A stretch of DNA of 44,695 bases, taken from assembly GCF_018613835.1 (NCBI RefSeq), contig NZ_JAGGPM010000053.1, positions 1 to 44,695 on the forward strand. Direction: 5' to 3'. Numbering within the stretch: position 1 is the stretch's first letter; each line of letters opens with the position of its first letter. The position numbers and the translations under genes are program-made. The notes under the pieces were generated by a model. That model saw nothing but the letters and a program-made list of their open reading frames with translations, did no database searches and was not told where the DNA came from. Positions 31,850 to 42,515 of the stretch are shown here, one piece after another. Origin of the DNA: Arthrobacter sp. ISL-5. Its GTDB lineage: Bacteria > Actinomycetota > Actinomycetes > Actinomycetales > Micrococcaceae.

Positions 31850-32090
31850 CAGGGCGCCCCAGTCTTCGCCGGCGACCTCTGCCTCCAGTCGACCATTGTT
31901 GAAGGCTATAACAGAATGCGGATCTTCCAGGCGGAAATCTTCGGCCGCGTGGTCCCGTAGCAGGGTTCAGCGGGTAACACGACGCCGTCAGCATCATGGC
32001 CAATGACTCCGGTAAGTCCTCGACTTCGGTGTCCGGCAACGTAGCATACCGGGCGGCCCGGGAAATCCGCGCCCGCCGCGGCCGGCGGGC
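31850..32090 (+). pseudogene. Decayed duplicate of the aldehyde dehydrogenase C-terminal region
   Basis: One frame reads RQGAPVFAGDLCLQSTIVEG then YNRMRIFQAEIFGRVVP and stops at TAG. Later, shifted segments read AVSIMANDSGK and SGNVAYRAAREIRARRG. These align with the intact gene (LAGGFYVQPTIFEGQNRMRI, FQEEIFGPVV, AISIANDTLYG, NGNVAYRAGREIQAGRVW) but with stops, indels and substitutions. Either a tandem duplication left a ruined second copy after adk, or a related gene once lay here. No catalytic region remains. Confidence 0.65.
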
Positions 32091-32391
32091 TGTTACTGTT
32101 GCCCGCCCCCGGGCCTGATCCACCGATGCTGCGAACAACCGCGTGTCGCCAATACAACCGACTTTTTCGGACTTCGTCCTCTTGCCTCCCGGGCACCGAT
32201 CATCCACACTCTGGCTATAGATCCGCAGGAGAATGGTTCAGCCGATCAGCCCACCGATCACTACGGCCGGCCACCCGCCCCATCAGAGAATGCCGGGCAC
32301 GAACCACCGCTTTCCGCCCTCCGGGTTTGCCCGGGCTCTGGAAGCCCGTGCCGCTGAGAGGCCCGGTAGATCCCATCGGGAAGAGACCACG
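32091..32391. other. No gene recognised
   Basis: About 300 bp between the aldehyde dehydrogenase remnant and a broken small gene. No credible frames or clear hairpins are seen. Confidence 0.4.
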
Positions 32392-32627
32392 ATGATCAAG
32401 CGCCACTCGGACCTCGTCCTGGAAATCACCGCCCGCCCACGACCCGACCACCGTCGAAAACGACCTGAACACTGCGGTGGAGATCGCCCGCGAACACTCC
32501 ATGACGGAACGCCGCCACGGCATCCTGGTCACCCAACACGGCCATGCCAGCTATACCGTCGCCGCCAGCGGCTATGTCCTCCACGGGCAGACGCGAGAAC
32601 GGCGCGAGTGGCGCAGGCATCGGCAGG
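32392..32627 (+). pseudogene. Frameshifted small hypothetical gene
   Basis: ATG 32392 follows GGAAGAGACC and reads MIKRHSDLVLEITAR. A frame change near 32440 then gives DPTTVENDLNTAVEIAREHS, MTERRHGILVTQHGHASYTV and GQTRERREW, which together form one coherent small acidic protein of about 73 residues. The second frame runs on without a natural stop. Small proteins of this look are frequent in Arthrobacter-type genomes, but I know no function. Confidence 0.5.
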
Positions 32628-32865
32628 GCGGGCGGACAGCGTGGGATTGTCCGAACACGCCCCCACCTGGCCGCCGGACGCCCGGCCGCCATCCACAGAA
32701 GCTCGGGGTTGGGTGCAGCTTCCGCGAAAGGCTGTCGCGGGCGCCCACCCACGGCGGCGAACAGAGCCTGCCGGTGCTTCTTCAGGCTGGCCTCATGTTG
32801 ACGCGGCAAGGGTCGCGCGGGGTATCTCCTGATAGTTCACCCGGGCGCTGCCATAGCGGCAGGAT

Positions 32866-33099
32866 TCAGCAGGTCCAGTGACCGGTCCACACGGTATATC
32901 CGCTCGCCTTGTCGATGAACTCGCGGGAATAGGGACTCTGGGCGGCGATCCACAGGCCGGAAGAGTCGGGCATGACGTCTTCAACGATGCCCCGCCGGTG
33001 AAAGTCATCGTGGAGATAGACGTCCACGAGCGCTCCGGCGAGACCAACGAACTCTCCGGTGCAGACCATTCCTGGATCTGAGGCGTGTCCTTCACTCAC
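32866..33099 (-). CDS. Small hypothetical protein downstream of acs
   Basis: A 77-residue protein beginning at GTG 33099 with a GGAGG ribosome-binding site six bases upstream. It reads VSEGHASDPGMVCTGEFVGL with GLWIAAQSPYSREFIDKASG near the end and one terminal cysteine. It lies about 105 bp downstream of the acetyl-CoA synthetase stop on the same strand, so it may be co-transcribed. Family and function are unknown. Resemblance to regulatory small proteins cannot be claimed. Confidence 0.5.
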   Translation of the reverse strand: MSEGHASDPGMVCTGEFVGLAGALVDVYLHDDFHRRGIVEDVMPDSSGLWIAAQSPYSREFIDKASGYTVWTGHWTC

Positions 33100-33203
33100 A
33101 AATACCTCCGGGTAGGTCGGTCTGAATTTGGCAGGTACCGCCGCTGCGCGGATCGTCTCCGGTGAGAGCAGCGAAGCCCCTGCCGCGCTCCGGGCGGCTG
33201 GCC

Positions 33204-35198
33204 TCACTTGCGCACCTGAAGGGAATCGGTGATGGTTTGCATGATGGTGTTGTCGGCCAGGGTGGTCGCGTCGCCCACTTCGCGGCCTTCCGCGACGTCC
33301 TTGAGCAGGCGGCGCATGATCTTCCCGGAGCGGGTCTTGGGCAGTTCGGGCACCACCAGGATGGTCTTGGGCTTGGCAATGGGCCCGATCTCCCTGCTCA
33401 CATGGTTGCGGAGGTCCTGGACGATCTCGTCGCCGGAGTCCACTGCGCCGCCGCGAAGGATCACGAACGCCACCACGGCCTGGCCGGTGGTTTCGTCCGC
33501 GGCACCCACGACGGCGGCTTCCGCCACCGCCGGGTGGCTCACCAGGGCGGACTCGATCTCCGTGGTGGAGAGCCGGTGCCCGGAGATGTTCATGACGTCG
33601 TCCACGCGGCCCAGGAGCCAGATGTCGCCGTCCTCGTCCTTCTTGGCGCCGTCACCGGCGAAGTACATGGTCTCGAACCGGGACCAGTAGGTTTCCTTGA
33701 ACCGTTCCGGGTCGCCCCAGATGCCGCGCAGCATCGCGGGCCAGGGTTCGCGGATCACCAGGAAGCCGCCGTGTCCGTTGGGCACTGACTCGCCGAGTTC
33801 ATCCACGACGTCCACGGCGATGCCGGGCAGGGGAACCTGGGCTGAACCCGGCTTCGTGGCAGTGACGCCGGGCAGCGGGGCGATCATCTGGGCGCCGGTT
33901 TCGGTCTGCCACCACGTGTCCACGATGGGTGCCTTGCCGCCGCCGATGACTTCCCGGTACCACATCCAGGCTTCCGGGTTGATGGGTTCGCCCACCGAAC
34001 CGAGGACCCGGATCGAGGACAGATCGTACTTGTCCGGGATGTCCTTGCCCCACTTCATGAACGTCCGGATCGCGGTGGGCGCTGTGTAGAGGATGGAGAC
34101 CTTGTACTTCTCAACGATCTCCCACCAGCGGCCCTGGTGCGGGGAGTCCGGGGTGCCTTCGTACATGACCTGGGTGGCGCCGTTGATGAGCGGGGCGTAG
34201 GCGACGTAGGAGTGGCCGGTGACCCAGCCGACGTCGGCCGTGCACCAGTACACGTCGGTCTCGGGGTGGAGATCGAAGACCGCCTTGTGGGTGTAGGCGC
34301 CTTGGGCCAGGTAGCCGCCGGTGGTGTGCAGGATCCCCTTGGGCTTGCCGGTGGTGCCGGAGGTGTAGAGGATGAACAGCGGGTGTTCGGAGTCGTGGCC
34401 CACGGCCGTGTGCTCCGGGGATGCGGCGCCAACGGTGTCGGCCCACCAGTGGTCCCGGCCCTCGTGCCAGTCGACGTCCTGGCCGTTGCGCTTGACCACC
34501 ACAACGTTCTGCACGCTGTGCCCGTCCGTGGCAAGGGCCTGGTCCACGGCGGGCTTCAGGGCGCTGGGCTTGCCGCGGCGGTAGGTGCCGTCGGCAGTGA
34601 CCACCAGTTTGGCTTCGGCATCGTCGATCCGGGAGCGGAGGGCATCGGCGGAGAAGCCGCCGAACACCACGGAGTGCACGGCGCCGATCCGGGCGCAGGC
34701 AAGCAGCGTGATGACGGCCTCGGGAATCATGGGCAGGTATACGGCGACGCGGTCGCCCTTGGCCACGCCGAGTGACTCGAAGGCGTTGGCAGCCTTCTTG
34801 ACCTCTTCGGTGAGCTGCGCGTACGTGTAGCTGCGGCTGTCACCGGGTTCGCCTTCGAAGTAGATGGCCACCCGGTCCCCGTTGCCGGCCTCGACGTGGC
34901 GGTCCAGGGCGTTGTATGCGGCGTTGACCTCGCCGCCAACGAACCATTTGGCGAAGGGAGGGTTGGACCAGTCCAGGGTTTCCGTGAAGTCTTTGCTCCA
35001 GGTGAGCAGTTCACGGGCCTGCCTGGCCCAGAAGGCCGGCCGGTCGGCGTCGGCCTCCGCGTAATCCCCGGCGGTGACAACCGCGTTCGCGGCGAAGACT
35101 TCCGAGGGAACGAACCTGCGGTTCTCATGCAGCAGGTTCTCAAGGGCATCGCCCTGCTGGATCGGCCCGAATGATGCCGAGGTGGGTGCGTTGGACAT
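33204..35198 (-). CDS. acs: Acetyl-CoA synthetase (AMP-forming)
   Basis: A 664-residue ANL-superfamily enzyme that converts acetate, ATP and CoA to acetyl-CoA, AMP and PPi. Motifs are YTSGTTGKPKG (P-loop), the acetate-pocket region YWCTADVGWVTGHSYVAYAP, DTWWQTETGAQM, and the C-terminal PKTRSGKIMRRLL, whose lysine is the usual acetylation switch. The length is typical (about 650). ATG 35198 follows GAGGAAGG. It lies 167 bp downstream of malate synthase on the same strand. It is the entry step to the glyoxylate genes beside it and receives acetate from the aldehyde dehydrogenase at 29464. Confidence 0.95.
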   Translation of the reverse strand: MSNAPTSASFGPIQQGDALENLLHENRRFVPSEVFAANAVVTAGDYAEADADRPAFWARQARELLTWSKDFTETLDWSNPPFAKWFVGGEVNAAYNALDRHVEAGNGDRVAIYFEGEPGDSRSYTYAQLTEEVKKAANAFESLGVAKGDRVAVYLPMIPEAVITLLACARIGAVHSVVFGGFSADALRSRIDDAEAKLVVTADGTYRRGKPSALKPAVDQALATDGHSVQNVVVVKRNGQDVDWHEGRDHWWADTVGAASPEHTAVGHDSEHPLFILYTSGTTGKPKGILHTTGGYLAQGAYTHKAVFDLHPETDVYWCTADVGWVTGHSYVAYAPLINGATQVMYEGTPDSPHQGRWWEIVEKYKVSILYTAPTAIRTFMKWGKDIPDKYDLSSIRVLGSVGEPINPEAWMWYREVIGGGKAPIVDTWWQTETGAQMIAPLPGVTATKPGSAQVPLPGIAVDVVDELGESVPNGHGGFLVIREPWPAMLRGIWGDPERFKETYWSRFETMYFAGDGAKKDEDGDIWLLGRVDDVMNISGHRLSTTEIESALVSHPAVAEAAVVGAADETTGQAVVAFVILRGGAVDSGDEIVQDLRNHVSREIGPIAKPKTILVVPELPKTRSGKIMRRLLKDVAEGREVGDATTLADNTIMQTITDSLQVRK

Positions 35199-35325
35199 GA
35201 ATGACTGTCCTTCCTCTAAATGTGCTCTGTAGTGAAAAAGCGGGCTTTGCGGCCGCCGCGCCCCGCCGGCACGACAGCCACTTCCGGACCTGCACAGCCG
35301 GGCCGGGAATACTCACGTCCGCGGG

Positions 35326-35340
35326 CCCGCCATGGGCGGG
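35326..35340 (-). terminator. Short hairpin between aceB and acs
   Basis: CCCGCC ATG GGCGGG, a 6-bp GC stem with 3-nt loop, lies 26 bp beyond the malate synthase stop. It is a weak terminator or processing site. Confidence 0.35.
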
Positions 35341-35365
35341 AGCATCATGGAGCACGGACGGTCGT

Positions 35366-37015
<1,650 letters not shown>

Positions 37016-37046
37016 TGGAAAATTCTCCTCAGGGAGTGGCGGGGTG

Positions 37047-37084
37047 CAGCGGGCCGGGTCCTGGGGAGGACCTGGCCCGCTGCT
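37047..37084 (-). terminator. 17-bp hairpin between aceA and aceB
   Basis: Bases 37047-37063 pair with 37068-37084 around a four-base loop with one imperfect pair; the plus-strand left arm starts GCAGCGGGCC. It lies 15 bp beyond the aceA stop. It could end most aceA transcripts or set the aceA:aceB ratio by partial read-through. Confidence 0.65.
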
Positions 37085-37098
37085 CTTCCGCCGGGGTG

Positions 37099-38415
37099 TT
37101 AGTGGAACTGGCCTTCTTCGGTGGATCCCACCAGGGCCAGGGTGGATGCGTTCGGGTTGAGCGCAGTGGCGATGTCGTCGAAGTAGCCGGTGCCGACTTC
37201 GCGCTGGTGCTTGGTCGCGGTGTAGCCGCGGGACTCGGAGGCGAATTCCTTTTCCTGCAGCTCGACGTAGGCGCTCATGCCTTCACGGGCGTAGCCGTGG
37301 GCGAGGTCGAACATCGAGTAGTTCAGGGCGTGGAAGCCGGCCAGGGTGATGAACTGGAACGTGAAGCCCATGGCGCCGAGTTCACGCTGGAACTTGGCGA
37401 TGGTGGCGTCGTCCAGGTGCTTGCGCCAGTTGAACGACGGCGAGCAGTTGTAGGAGAGCATCTGGTCCGGGAACTCGGCCTTGACGGACTCGGCGAACTT
37501 GCGGGCCAGTTCGAGGTCCGGGGTGCCCGTTTCCATCCAGATGAGGTCGGAGTACGGGGCGTAGGCCTTGGCGCGGGCGATGCAGGGTTCGATGCCGTTG
37601 CGGACCTTGTAGAAGCCTTCCGCCGTACGTTCACCGGTAACGAATTCCTGATCCCGCTCGTCCACGTCTGAGGTGATCAGGGTTGCTGCCTCGGCGTCGG
37701 TGCGGGCGATGACCACCGACGGGGTGCCGGCGACGTCGGCGGCCAGGCGGGCGGCGTTCAGGGTGCGGACGTGCTGCTGGGTGGGGATGAGCACCTTGCC
37801 GCCGAGGTGGCCGCACTTCTTCTCCGAGGCGAGCTGGTCCTCCCAGTGAACGCCCGACGCGCCAGCCTGGATCATGGACTTCATCAGCTCGTAGGCGTTG
37901 AGCGGGCCGCCGAAGCCTGCCTCGGCGTCGGCGACGATCGGCACCAGCCAGTCTTCAACGGTCTGGATGCCCTCGGAGAATTCGATCTGGTCTGCGCGGA
38001 GCAGGGCGTTGTTGATGCGGCGGACCACCGTGGGAACCGAGTTGGCCGGGTAGAGCGACTGGTCCGGGTAGGTGTGGCCGGAGTTGTTCGCGTCAGCGGC
38101 AACCTGCCAGCCGGAAAGGTAGATGGCGCGGAGACCGGCCTTGACCTGCTGCACCGCCTGGTTGCCGGTGAGGGCGCCCAGGGCGTTGGTGTACCCGCCG
38201 GTCTTGTGCTCCTCGGTGAGCTGCTTCCACAGCTTCTCGGAGCCGCGGCGTGCCAGCGTGTGTTCTTCGGAGACACGGCCCCGGAGGCGGACGACATCCG
38301 AAGCCTGGTAGTCCCGGGTCACGCCTTCCCAGCGCGGGTTGGCAGCCCACTCGCTCTCCAGGGCGGCGGCCTGCTGTTCGGGCGTCTGCTGGGTGGGCTC
38401 ATATGCTGCAGTCAT
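37099..38415 (-). CDS. aceA: Isocitrate lyase
   Basis: A 438-residue isocitrate lyase splitting isocitrate to glyoxylate and succinate. The active-site loop motif KKCGHLGGKVL is present with its catalytic cysteine, as are GGPLNAYELMKSMIQAGASG and WMETGTPDLELARKFAESV. The length matches bacterial enzymes. The start is the second of two adjacent ATGs (38415), six bases after GGAG; ATG 38418 is also possible, and a longer frame to 38631 is unlikely. It is the first glyoxylate-shunt gene on this strand, followed by malate synthase and acetyl-CoA synthetase. Confidence 0.95.
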   Translation of the reverse strand: MTAAYEPTQQTPEQQAAALESEWAANPRWEGVTRDYQASDVVRLRGRVSEEHTLARRGSEKLWKQLTEEHKTGGYTNALGALTGNQAVQQVKAGLRAIYLSGWQVAADANNSGHTYPDQSLYPANSVPTVVRRINNALLRADQIEFSEGIQTVEDWLVPIVADAEAGFGGPLNAYELMKSMIQAGASGVHWEDQLASEKKCGHLGGKVLIPTQQHVRTLNAARLAADVAGTPSVVIARTDAEAATLITSDVDERDQEFVTGERTAEGFYKVRNGIEPCIARAKAYAPYSDLIWMETGTPDLELARKFAESVKAEFPDQMLSYNCSPSFNWRKHLDDATIAKFQRELGAMGFTFQFITLAGFHALNYSMFDLAHGYAREGMSAYVELQEKEFASESRGYTATKHQREVGTGYFDDIATALNPNASTLALVGSTEEGQFH

Positions 38416-38491
38416 CATTGTCTCCTTGATTGTGCCCCGGACCGCGTCTTCCTGCCTCGTGGCAGTTCTGGTCAGCGGATCCGGGGCTGTG

Positions 38492-38506
38492 TTGCACCGC
38501 TTTGCA
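38492..38506 (-). promoter_or_regulatory. Possible regulator site upstream of aceA
   Basis: TTGCACCGCTTTGCA contains two TTGCA units about 10 bp apart, some 80 bp upstream of aceA. Acetate regulators of the RamB type in corynebacteria use a TTTGCA-containing site, so this is a candidate. It is short and could be chance. Confidence 0.25.
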
Positions 38507-38695
38507 GCCGCAAGGCGTTCTGAGTTCGGGCCGGCGGGCCGTCCGGGACGCATCCGCCGGCCCGAACTCCAGTGGTTCTTGATCTGTTCGTTTCGCTGGA
38601 CAATCAGCTCCCGACAGCGGCGATACCACAAAGCGCCTGGTGAGACACCACGGTCGCCGGCTGCTGCTGTAGGGACTGATCAGTATTTGATGGGG

Positions 38696-39715
38696 TCAGT
38701 ACTTGATGACGACGCGACCGTCGATCTTGGCGTGCTTCATCTCGTCAAGGACGGCGTTCACCTCGGAAAGCTTCCGGGTGGAGACGGTGGGGTGGATCTT
38801 GCCCTGGGCATAGAAGTCCAGTGCCTCCTCCAGATCCTGCCGGGTTCCCACGATGGACCCTCGGACGGTCAGGCCCTTGAGCACGATCTCGAAGATCGGC
38901 GCCGGGAAATCCCCCGGCGGCAGTCCGTTGAAGACGATGGTGCCGCCACGCCGGGCCATCCCGATCGCCTGCCCGAACGCGGAGGGATGGACTGCGGTCA
39001 CCAACACGCCGTGGCAGCCGCCCGTTTCGCGCTGTATGACCTCGACCGGGTCTTCATGCAGGGCGTTGACGGTCAGTTCGGCGCCGTGCTGCTTCGCGAG
39101 GGCCAGCTTGTCATCCGCAATATCCACCGCTGCGACTCGAAGGCCCATCGCGACGGCGTACTGGACGGCAATATGGCCCAGGCCGCCGATCCCAGAGATT
39201 GTTACCCACTGGCCCGGCCGGGCCTCGGTCATCTTGAGTCCCTTGTAGACCGTCACGCCGGCACAGAGCACGGGCGCGACTTCCACGGGGTCCGAACCGG
39301 CCGGGATCCTGGCGGCGAAGCGCGAGTCCACCAGCATGTACTCGCCGAAGGAACCGTCAACGCTGTAGCCGGCGTTCCTTTGCGCTTCACACAGCGTTTC
39401 CCAACCTGTCCGACAGTACTGGCAGTCGCCGCAGGCGGACCAGAGCCAGGCATTACCCACCAGATCGCCCACGGCCAGGTCCGTCACACCCTCACCGAGC
39501 GCCACCACCTCGCCGACACCCTCGTGGCCGGGGACGAAGGGCGGCGACGGCTTGACCGGCCAATCTCCTTCCGCGGCATGCAGATCGGTGTGGCACACAC
39601 CGGTGGTGAATACTTTGACCAGTGCCTCGCCGCGCCCCGGGGTGGGAACGGGAAGGGCCTGGATCTGAAGATCCTTGCCGAATTCAGTTACTACAGCTGC
39701 TTGCATCGTCGTCAT
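38696..39715 (-). CDS. adhP: Zinc-dependent alcohol dehydrogenase (AdhP type)
   Basis: A 339-residue MDR-family ethanol dehydrogenase. Catalytic zinc ligands are Cys41 in GVCHTDLHAAEGDW and His64-Glu65 in VPGHEGVG, plus a later Cys in APVLCAGVTVYKGLK. The structural zinc lobe has CGDCQYCRTGWETLC, and the NAD fold has ISGIGGLGHIAVQYA. The pattern and length match AdhP-type ethanol dehydrogenases. ATG 39715 (MTTMQAAVV) has AGGA about 10 bases upstream; 39706 is an alternative. It converts ethanol to acetaldehyde, the substrate of the dehydrogenase at 29464. A GAF-type activator gene lies upstream. Confidence 0.9.
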   Translation of the reverse strand: MTTMQAAVVTEFGKDLQIQALPVPTPGRGEALVKVFTTGVCHTDLHAAEGDWPVKPSPPFVPGHEGVGEVVALGEGVTDLAVGDLVGNAWLWSACGDCQYCRTGWETLCEAQRNAGYSVDGSFGEYMLVDSRFAARIPAGSDPVEVAPVLCAGVTVYKGLKMTEARPGQWVTISGIGGLGHIAVQYAVAMGLRVAAVDIADDKLALAKQHGAELTVNALHEDPVEVIQRETGGCHGVLVTAVHPSAFGQAIGMARRGGTIVFNGLPPGDFPAPIFEIVLKGLTVRGSIVGTRQDLEEALDFYAQGKIHPTVSTRKLSEVNAVLDEMKHAKIDGRVVIKY

Positions 39716-40098
39716 TGTCGATTTTTCCTTCGTCGTTTGTACCGGCAGAAAAGGACTGCACGGACAGGAAGTGGAGCGGTAACCAAGCCGGATGTCCCTT
39801 GGCATGCGGGGGCAGGTAGTTCAACGTCCTGGACGGAGCGGGCGCCCTGCCGGAGGACAGTGACTGCAGCGGCACCTCAAGGGCCGGGTAAACGGGTGCG
39901 GCGAACGGATTTGTTAGGGCGTGGATAACCCCGTCAGCGTGCCAGTCCCGTCTTGTCGTGCAATGTCACCTGGACCGTCTTGGTCTGCCGTGTGAAACAC
40001 GAGCATCGTTCCACTGTTGGTGTGAGCGGGAACGACGGCCGTTGTCCTCAGCTTAGGGACGGGAGGGTTGCGATAGGGTTGCAGTCCTGTGAGTCAGC
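39716..40098 (-). promoter_or_regulatory. Control region upstream of the alcohol dehydrogenase
   Basis: A 383-bp gap without a gene, between the regulator stop and the dehydrogenase start. It holds the palindrome CGTGTGAAACACG (39989-40001) and, at the regulator stop, GTGAG TCAG CTCAC (40089-40102). The first is a candidate binding site for the GAF regulator; the second may end its transcript. Confidence 0.3.
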
Positions 40099-41472
40099 TC
40101 ACGGACGCTGGTGTGTTCCGAATTCGGATTCCAGACGCTCCAGGTCAGCAACCACGGCCGCCCGCTTGGGGGAGCGCAGGGGCAGTAACTTCAGCGCCGC
40201 CATGCGGACGACCATGTCATCACTCGCTTCAGGAAGGTCCGCGTACTGGAGCAGGGCCTCTGCGCTGCCGTCCGCGAGGAGAGCTTCCCGCAGGAGGGTG
40301 GAGACGCGCTCCCGCAGGCTCACCACACCTGGAGCCTCCGAGTGCGGCAGCACCGGACCACGATAGATGTTCAAGGCCACCCGGTGTGCCCCGCGGTGGA
40401 GACAGCTGAGCACCTGGCCAGCGTCCGGCAGGACATCCACGGTGAGCCTGTAGGGCCGGGATTCCGGCACGGCAACAGGATTGAACTGCTGAAGGACTTT
40501 TCGCAGCCGGACCATCTCCGCCCGAAGCGTCAGGGCCGGTACGTCCCCGAACAGCAGGTTGCACAGCTCCTCGGCGCTGAGGCCATCCGGATGAATGCTC
40601 AACAGGGCCAGCATCTCGCTGTGCCTTGGAGACAGCGATACCGTCCTACCCTCGATGCTTAGCAGCGCCTGGTCCCGGCCAAGCAACTGCAGGCTATTGC
40701 GATACAGACTCCGGACCGGTGAGCTGCTCCGGCGGACAGTCCTGTGGAGAGTGGCGGATGCAGGTCTTCGCCGCTCCGCGAGGCGGTCCCGCTTCGCAGC
40801 GGCCAGCTGAAGCCGCTCCACGCGCAGGTGCGCCTGTGCCGCTGCCACGGTGGCCTCAACGAGAGCCAGCGTATGCGGAGCGACAGCCATCTCGGTGCCG
40901 GTGATGTCCAGGACACCGATCACGGCCCCCGTGTCCGGATCGTGGAAGGGCACTGCCGTGCAGCTCCACGGGTGAACAGCCCGGTTGAAATGTTCTGCAC
41001 CGGAAATCTGGACGCTGCGGCCCAGCGCCAGGGCGGTCCCAGGTGCGCTCGTGCCGACGCTGGCCTCGGACCAGACCGCGCCCTCAACGAACATCATGCG
41101 CTCGGCGCGGCGCCGAAGGGCAGTATCACCATCGACCCACAGCAGCCTGCCCAGTTCATCCCCGACAGCGACTAGCAGCCCGTGCTCGGAACTGGGCTGA
41201 ATCAGCAGCTTATGAATTACGGGCATAATCACTGCCAACGGATGTCCCCGGCGGTACTCCTCAAGAGCCCCACCATCAAGGATCAGCCCAGACGGCGGCG
41301 CGTCAGGGTCAGCCCGCAGATGCAGCGAACGCTGCCAGGATTCCTCAATCATCCTGCGAACAGGCCGTTGCCCCGGCCTGACCCCAGGCCGCTTCGACGC
41401 CGGGAGAGGCCGGACAACAGGAGCAGTTGTCGCCGCCTCCAGTCGGAGCGACAGCGACCGGGAAGTACGCAC
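40099..41472 (-). CDS. GAF-domain regulator with C-terminal winged helix (AcoR-like sensor, no AAA+ domain)
   Basis: A 457-residue regulator. The N-terminal third resembles the sensor part of AcoR-type activators: RRMIEESWQRSLHLRADPDA, then a GAF domain with MMFVEGAVWSEASVGTSAPG, RSVQISGAEHFNRAVHPWSC and GAVIGVLDITG. The C-terminal 150 residues carry an OmpR/BTAD-like winged helix (LSPRHSEMLALLSIHPDGLS). The sigma-54-interacting AAA+ domain and Fis helix of true AcoR are absent, as expected in actinobacteria without sigma-54. GTG 41472 is chosen because GGAG lies five bases before it; ATG 41529 is an alternative. It probably senses acetaldehyde or acetoin-like carbonyls and activates the alcohol dehydrogenase. 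Confidence 0.75.
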   Translation of the reverse strand: MRTSRSLSLRLEAATTAPVVRPLPASKRPGVRPGQRPVRRMIEESWQRSLHLRADPDAPPSGLILDGGALEEYRRGHPLAVIMPVIHKLLIQPSSEHGLLVAVGDELGRLLWVDGDTALRRRAERMMFVEGAVWSEASVGTSAPGTALALGRSVQISGAEHFNRAVHPWSCTAVPFHDPDTGAVIGVLDITGTEMAVAPHTLALVEATVAAAQAHLRVERLQLAAAKRDRLAERRRPASATLHRTVRRSSSPVRSLYRNSLQLLGRDQALLSIEGRTVSLSPRHSEMLALLSIHPDGLSAEELCNLLFGDVPALTLRAEMVRLRKVLQQFNPVAVPESRPYRLTVDVLPDAGQVLSCLHRGAHRVALNIYRGPVLPHSEAPGVVSLRERVSTLLREALLADGSAEALLQYADLPEASDDMVVRMAALKLLPLRSPKRAAVVADLERLESEFGTHQRP

Positions 41473-41500
41473 GATGACTCCATAGTCGAAAGGCAAAAAA

Positions 41501-41516
41501 GGGTCAAAAGTGACCC
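41501..41516 (-). promoter_or_regulatory. Inverted repeat in the GAF-regulator leader
   Basis: GGGTCA AAAG TGACCC lies about 30 bp upstream of the preferred GTG start (inside the coding sequence if ATG 41529 is used). It is a possible operator for autoregulation. Confidence 0.35.
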
Positions 41517-41792
41517 CGCTCACAATCATAGCGCCAGTTGATGAGTTGCCCGCCCCGACTCCGGCCGGGCACACGGCACACCACTCAGACTCTCGGCCTT
41601 CTGTTTGGAAGGGCGGTGCAGGCAGCGAGGCCCTTTTCGTTCTTGTTCCGGACCCCATATGGGCACTGCCTGCACATTAGCTGTTTTCTTGAAGCCCGCA
41701 CTGCGGTCCTTTTGGCGTGGCAGTCTGGATACTGTCCGGTTCCGGCGACCTCTTGGCGGGCATCCTATTGGTCGTTGGAATCGCCGTTGGCG

Positions 41793-41838
41793 CTCATTTT
41801 GCGGTCCGATGGGGTGGTTCTCAGGCCCGCAAAATGAG
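41793..41838 (+). repeat. 12-bp perfect inverted repeat
   Basis: CTCATTTTGCGG (41793-41804) and CCGCAAAATGAG (41827-41838) flank 22 bp. It lies between the regulator promoter region and the IS110 remnant. It may be a terminator or the trace of an excised element. Confidence 0.45.
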
Positions 41839-42039
41839 AAGAACATGCAGGAGTTAATCTCGAAGAAAAAGCCTATCGACGTTGATCCTGACGAGACCGA
41901 CGGTCCATTGGATCAGGCCGGATGGCCGCCCTCTGTAGGGTCCCGTGCAGGGCGCTTTCGGTACGTCGGACAGTCGCATGCACCGCGCCCGTGTCTGGCT
42001 TATGCGGCAATTGGTGTTGTCTGTGGCGGGGACCTTGGT

Positions 42040-42270
42040 AAAGGTGGTGCTGTCGCGGAGCATGGCCCAGAGGACGTTCAGGCGGCGCCGGGCCAAGGAG
42101 AGCATGGCCTGGATGTGGGTTTTGCCTTCGGCGCGTTTGCGGTCGTAGTAGGTACGGGATGAGGGGCAGCTTTTCAGGGCCGACAGGGAAGCCAGGTGGA
42201 AGACCCGGAGGAGGCGGCGGTCGTAGCTGCGGGGCGGTGGTGGTTGCCGGTGATCCTGCCGGAGGGCGCC
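42040..42270 (-). pseudogene. IS110-family transposase remnant
   Basis: A minus-strand frame reads RSYDRRLLRVFHLASLSALK, SCPSSRTYYDRKRAEGKTH and ARRRLNVLWAMLRD, the typical C-terminal part of IS110/IS116/IS902 transposases. Just upstream the coherent sequence SGRITGNHHRP is in a different frame, so a base has been lost near 42235. The DEDD catalytic domain is absent. It is an inactive IS fragment. Confidence 0.7.
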
Positions 42271-42515
42271 CACGGCGAAGGCGACACTTTTCATGAGGAC
42301 CAGGCCCAGCGGAATCATGGCGATGACGCTGGCGACGGCACCGACAGAACCGGTCTTCCAGCTTCCGGTAGCGATGGCTGGATCGCGACGCTTGATGGCG
42401 TGTTAGTCGCGGCATGAAGTGGCGTGTCCTCTGAAGTGTCGTGCGTTGGCTGGGGAGTATCGGGGTCGCTGTCGCGAGTCCGAGGGGGATTGTCGAATCT
42501 TGTTTAGCCGGCTCT

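Noticed and set aside
33799..34534. Long overlapping frames antisense or shifted within acs
   Set aside because: They are high-GC shadow frames rich in Arg/Pro/Thr; acs has all family motifs over its full length.
38415..38631. 72-residue N-terminal extension of isocitrate lyase
   Set aside because: The extension is unlike the family, and a proper ribosome-binding site precedes ATG 38415/38418.
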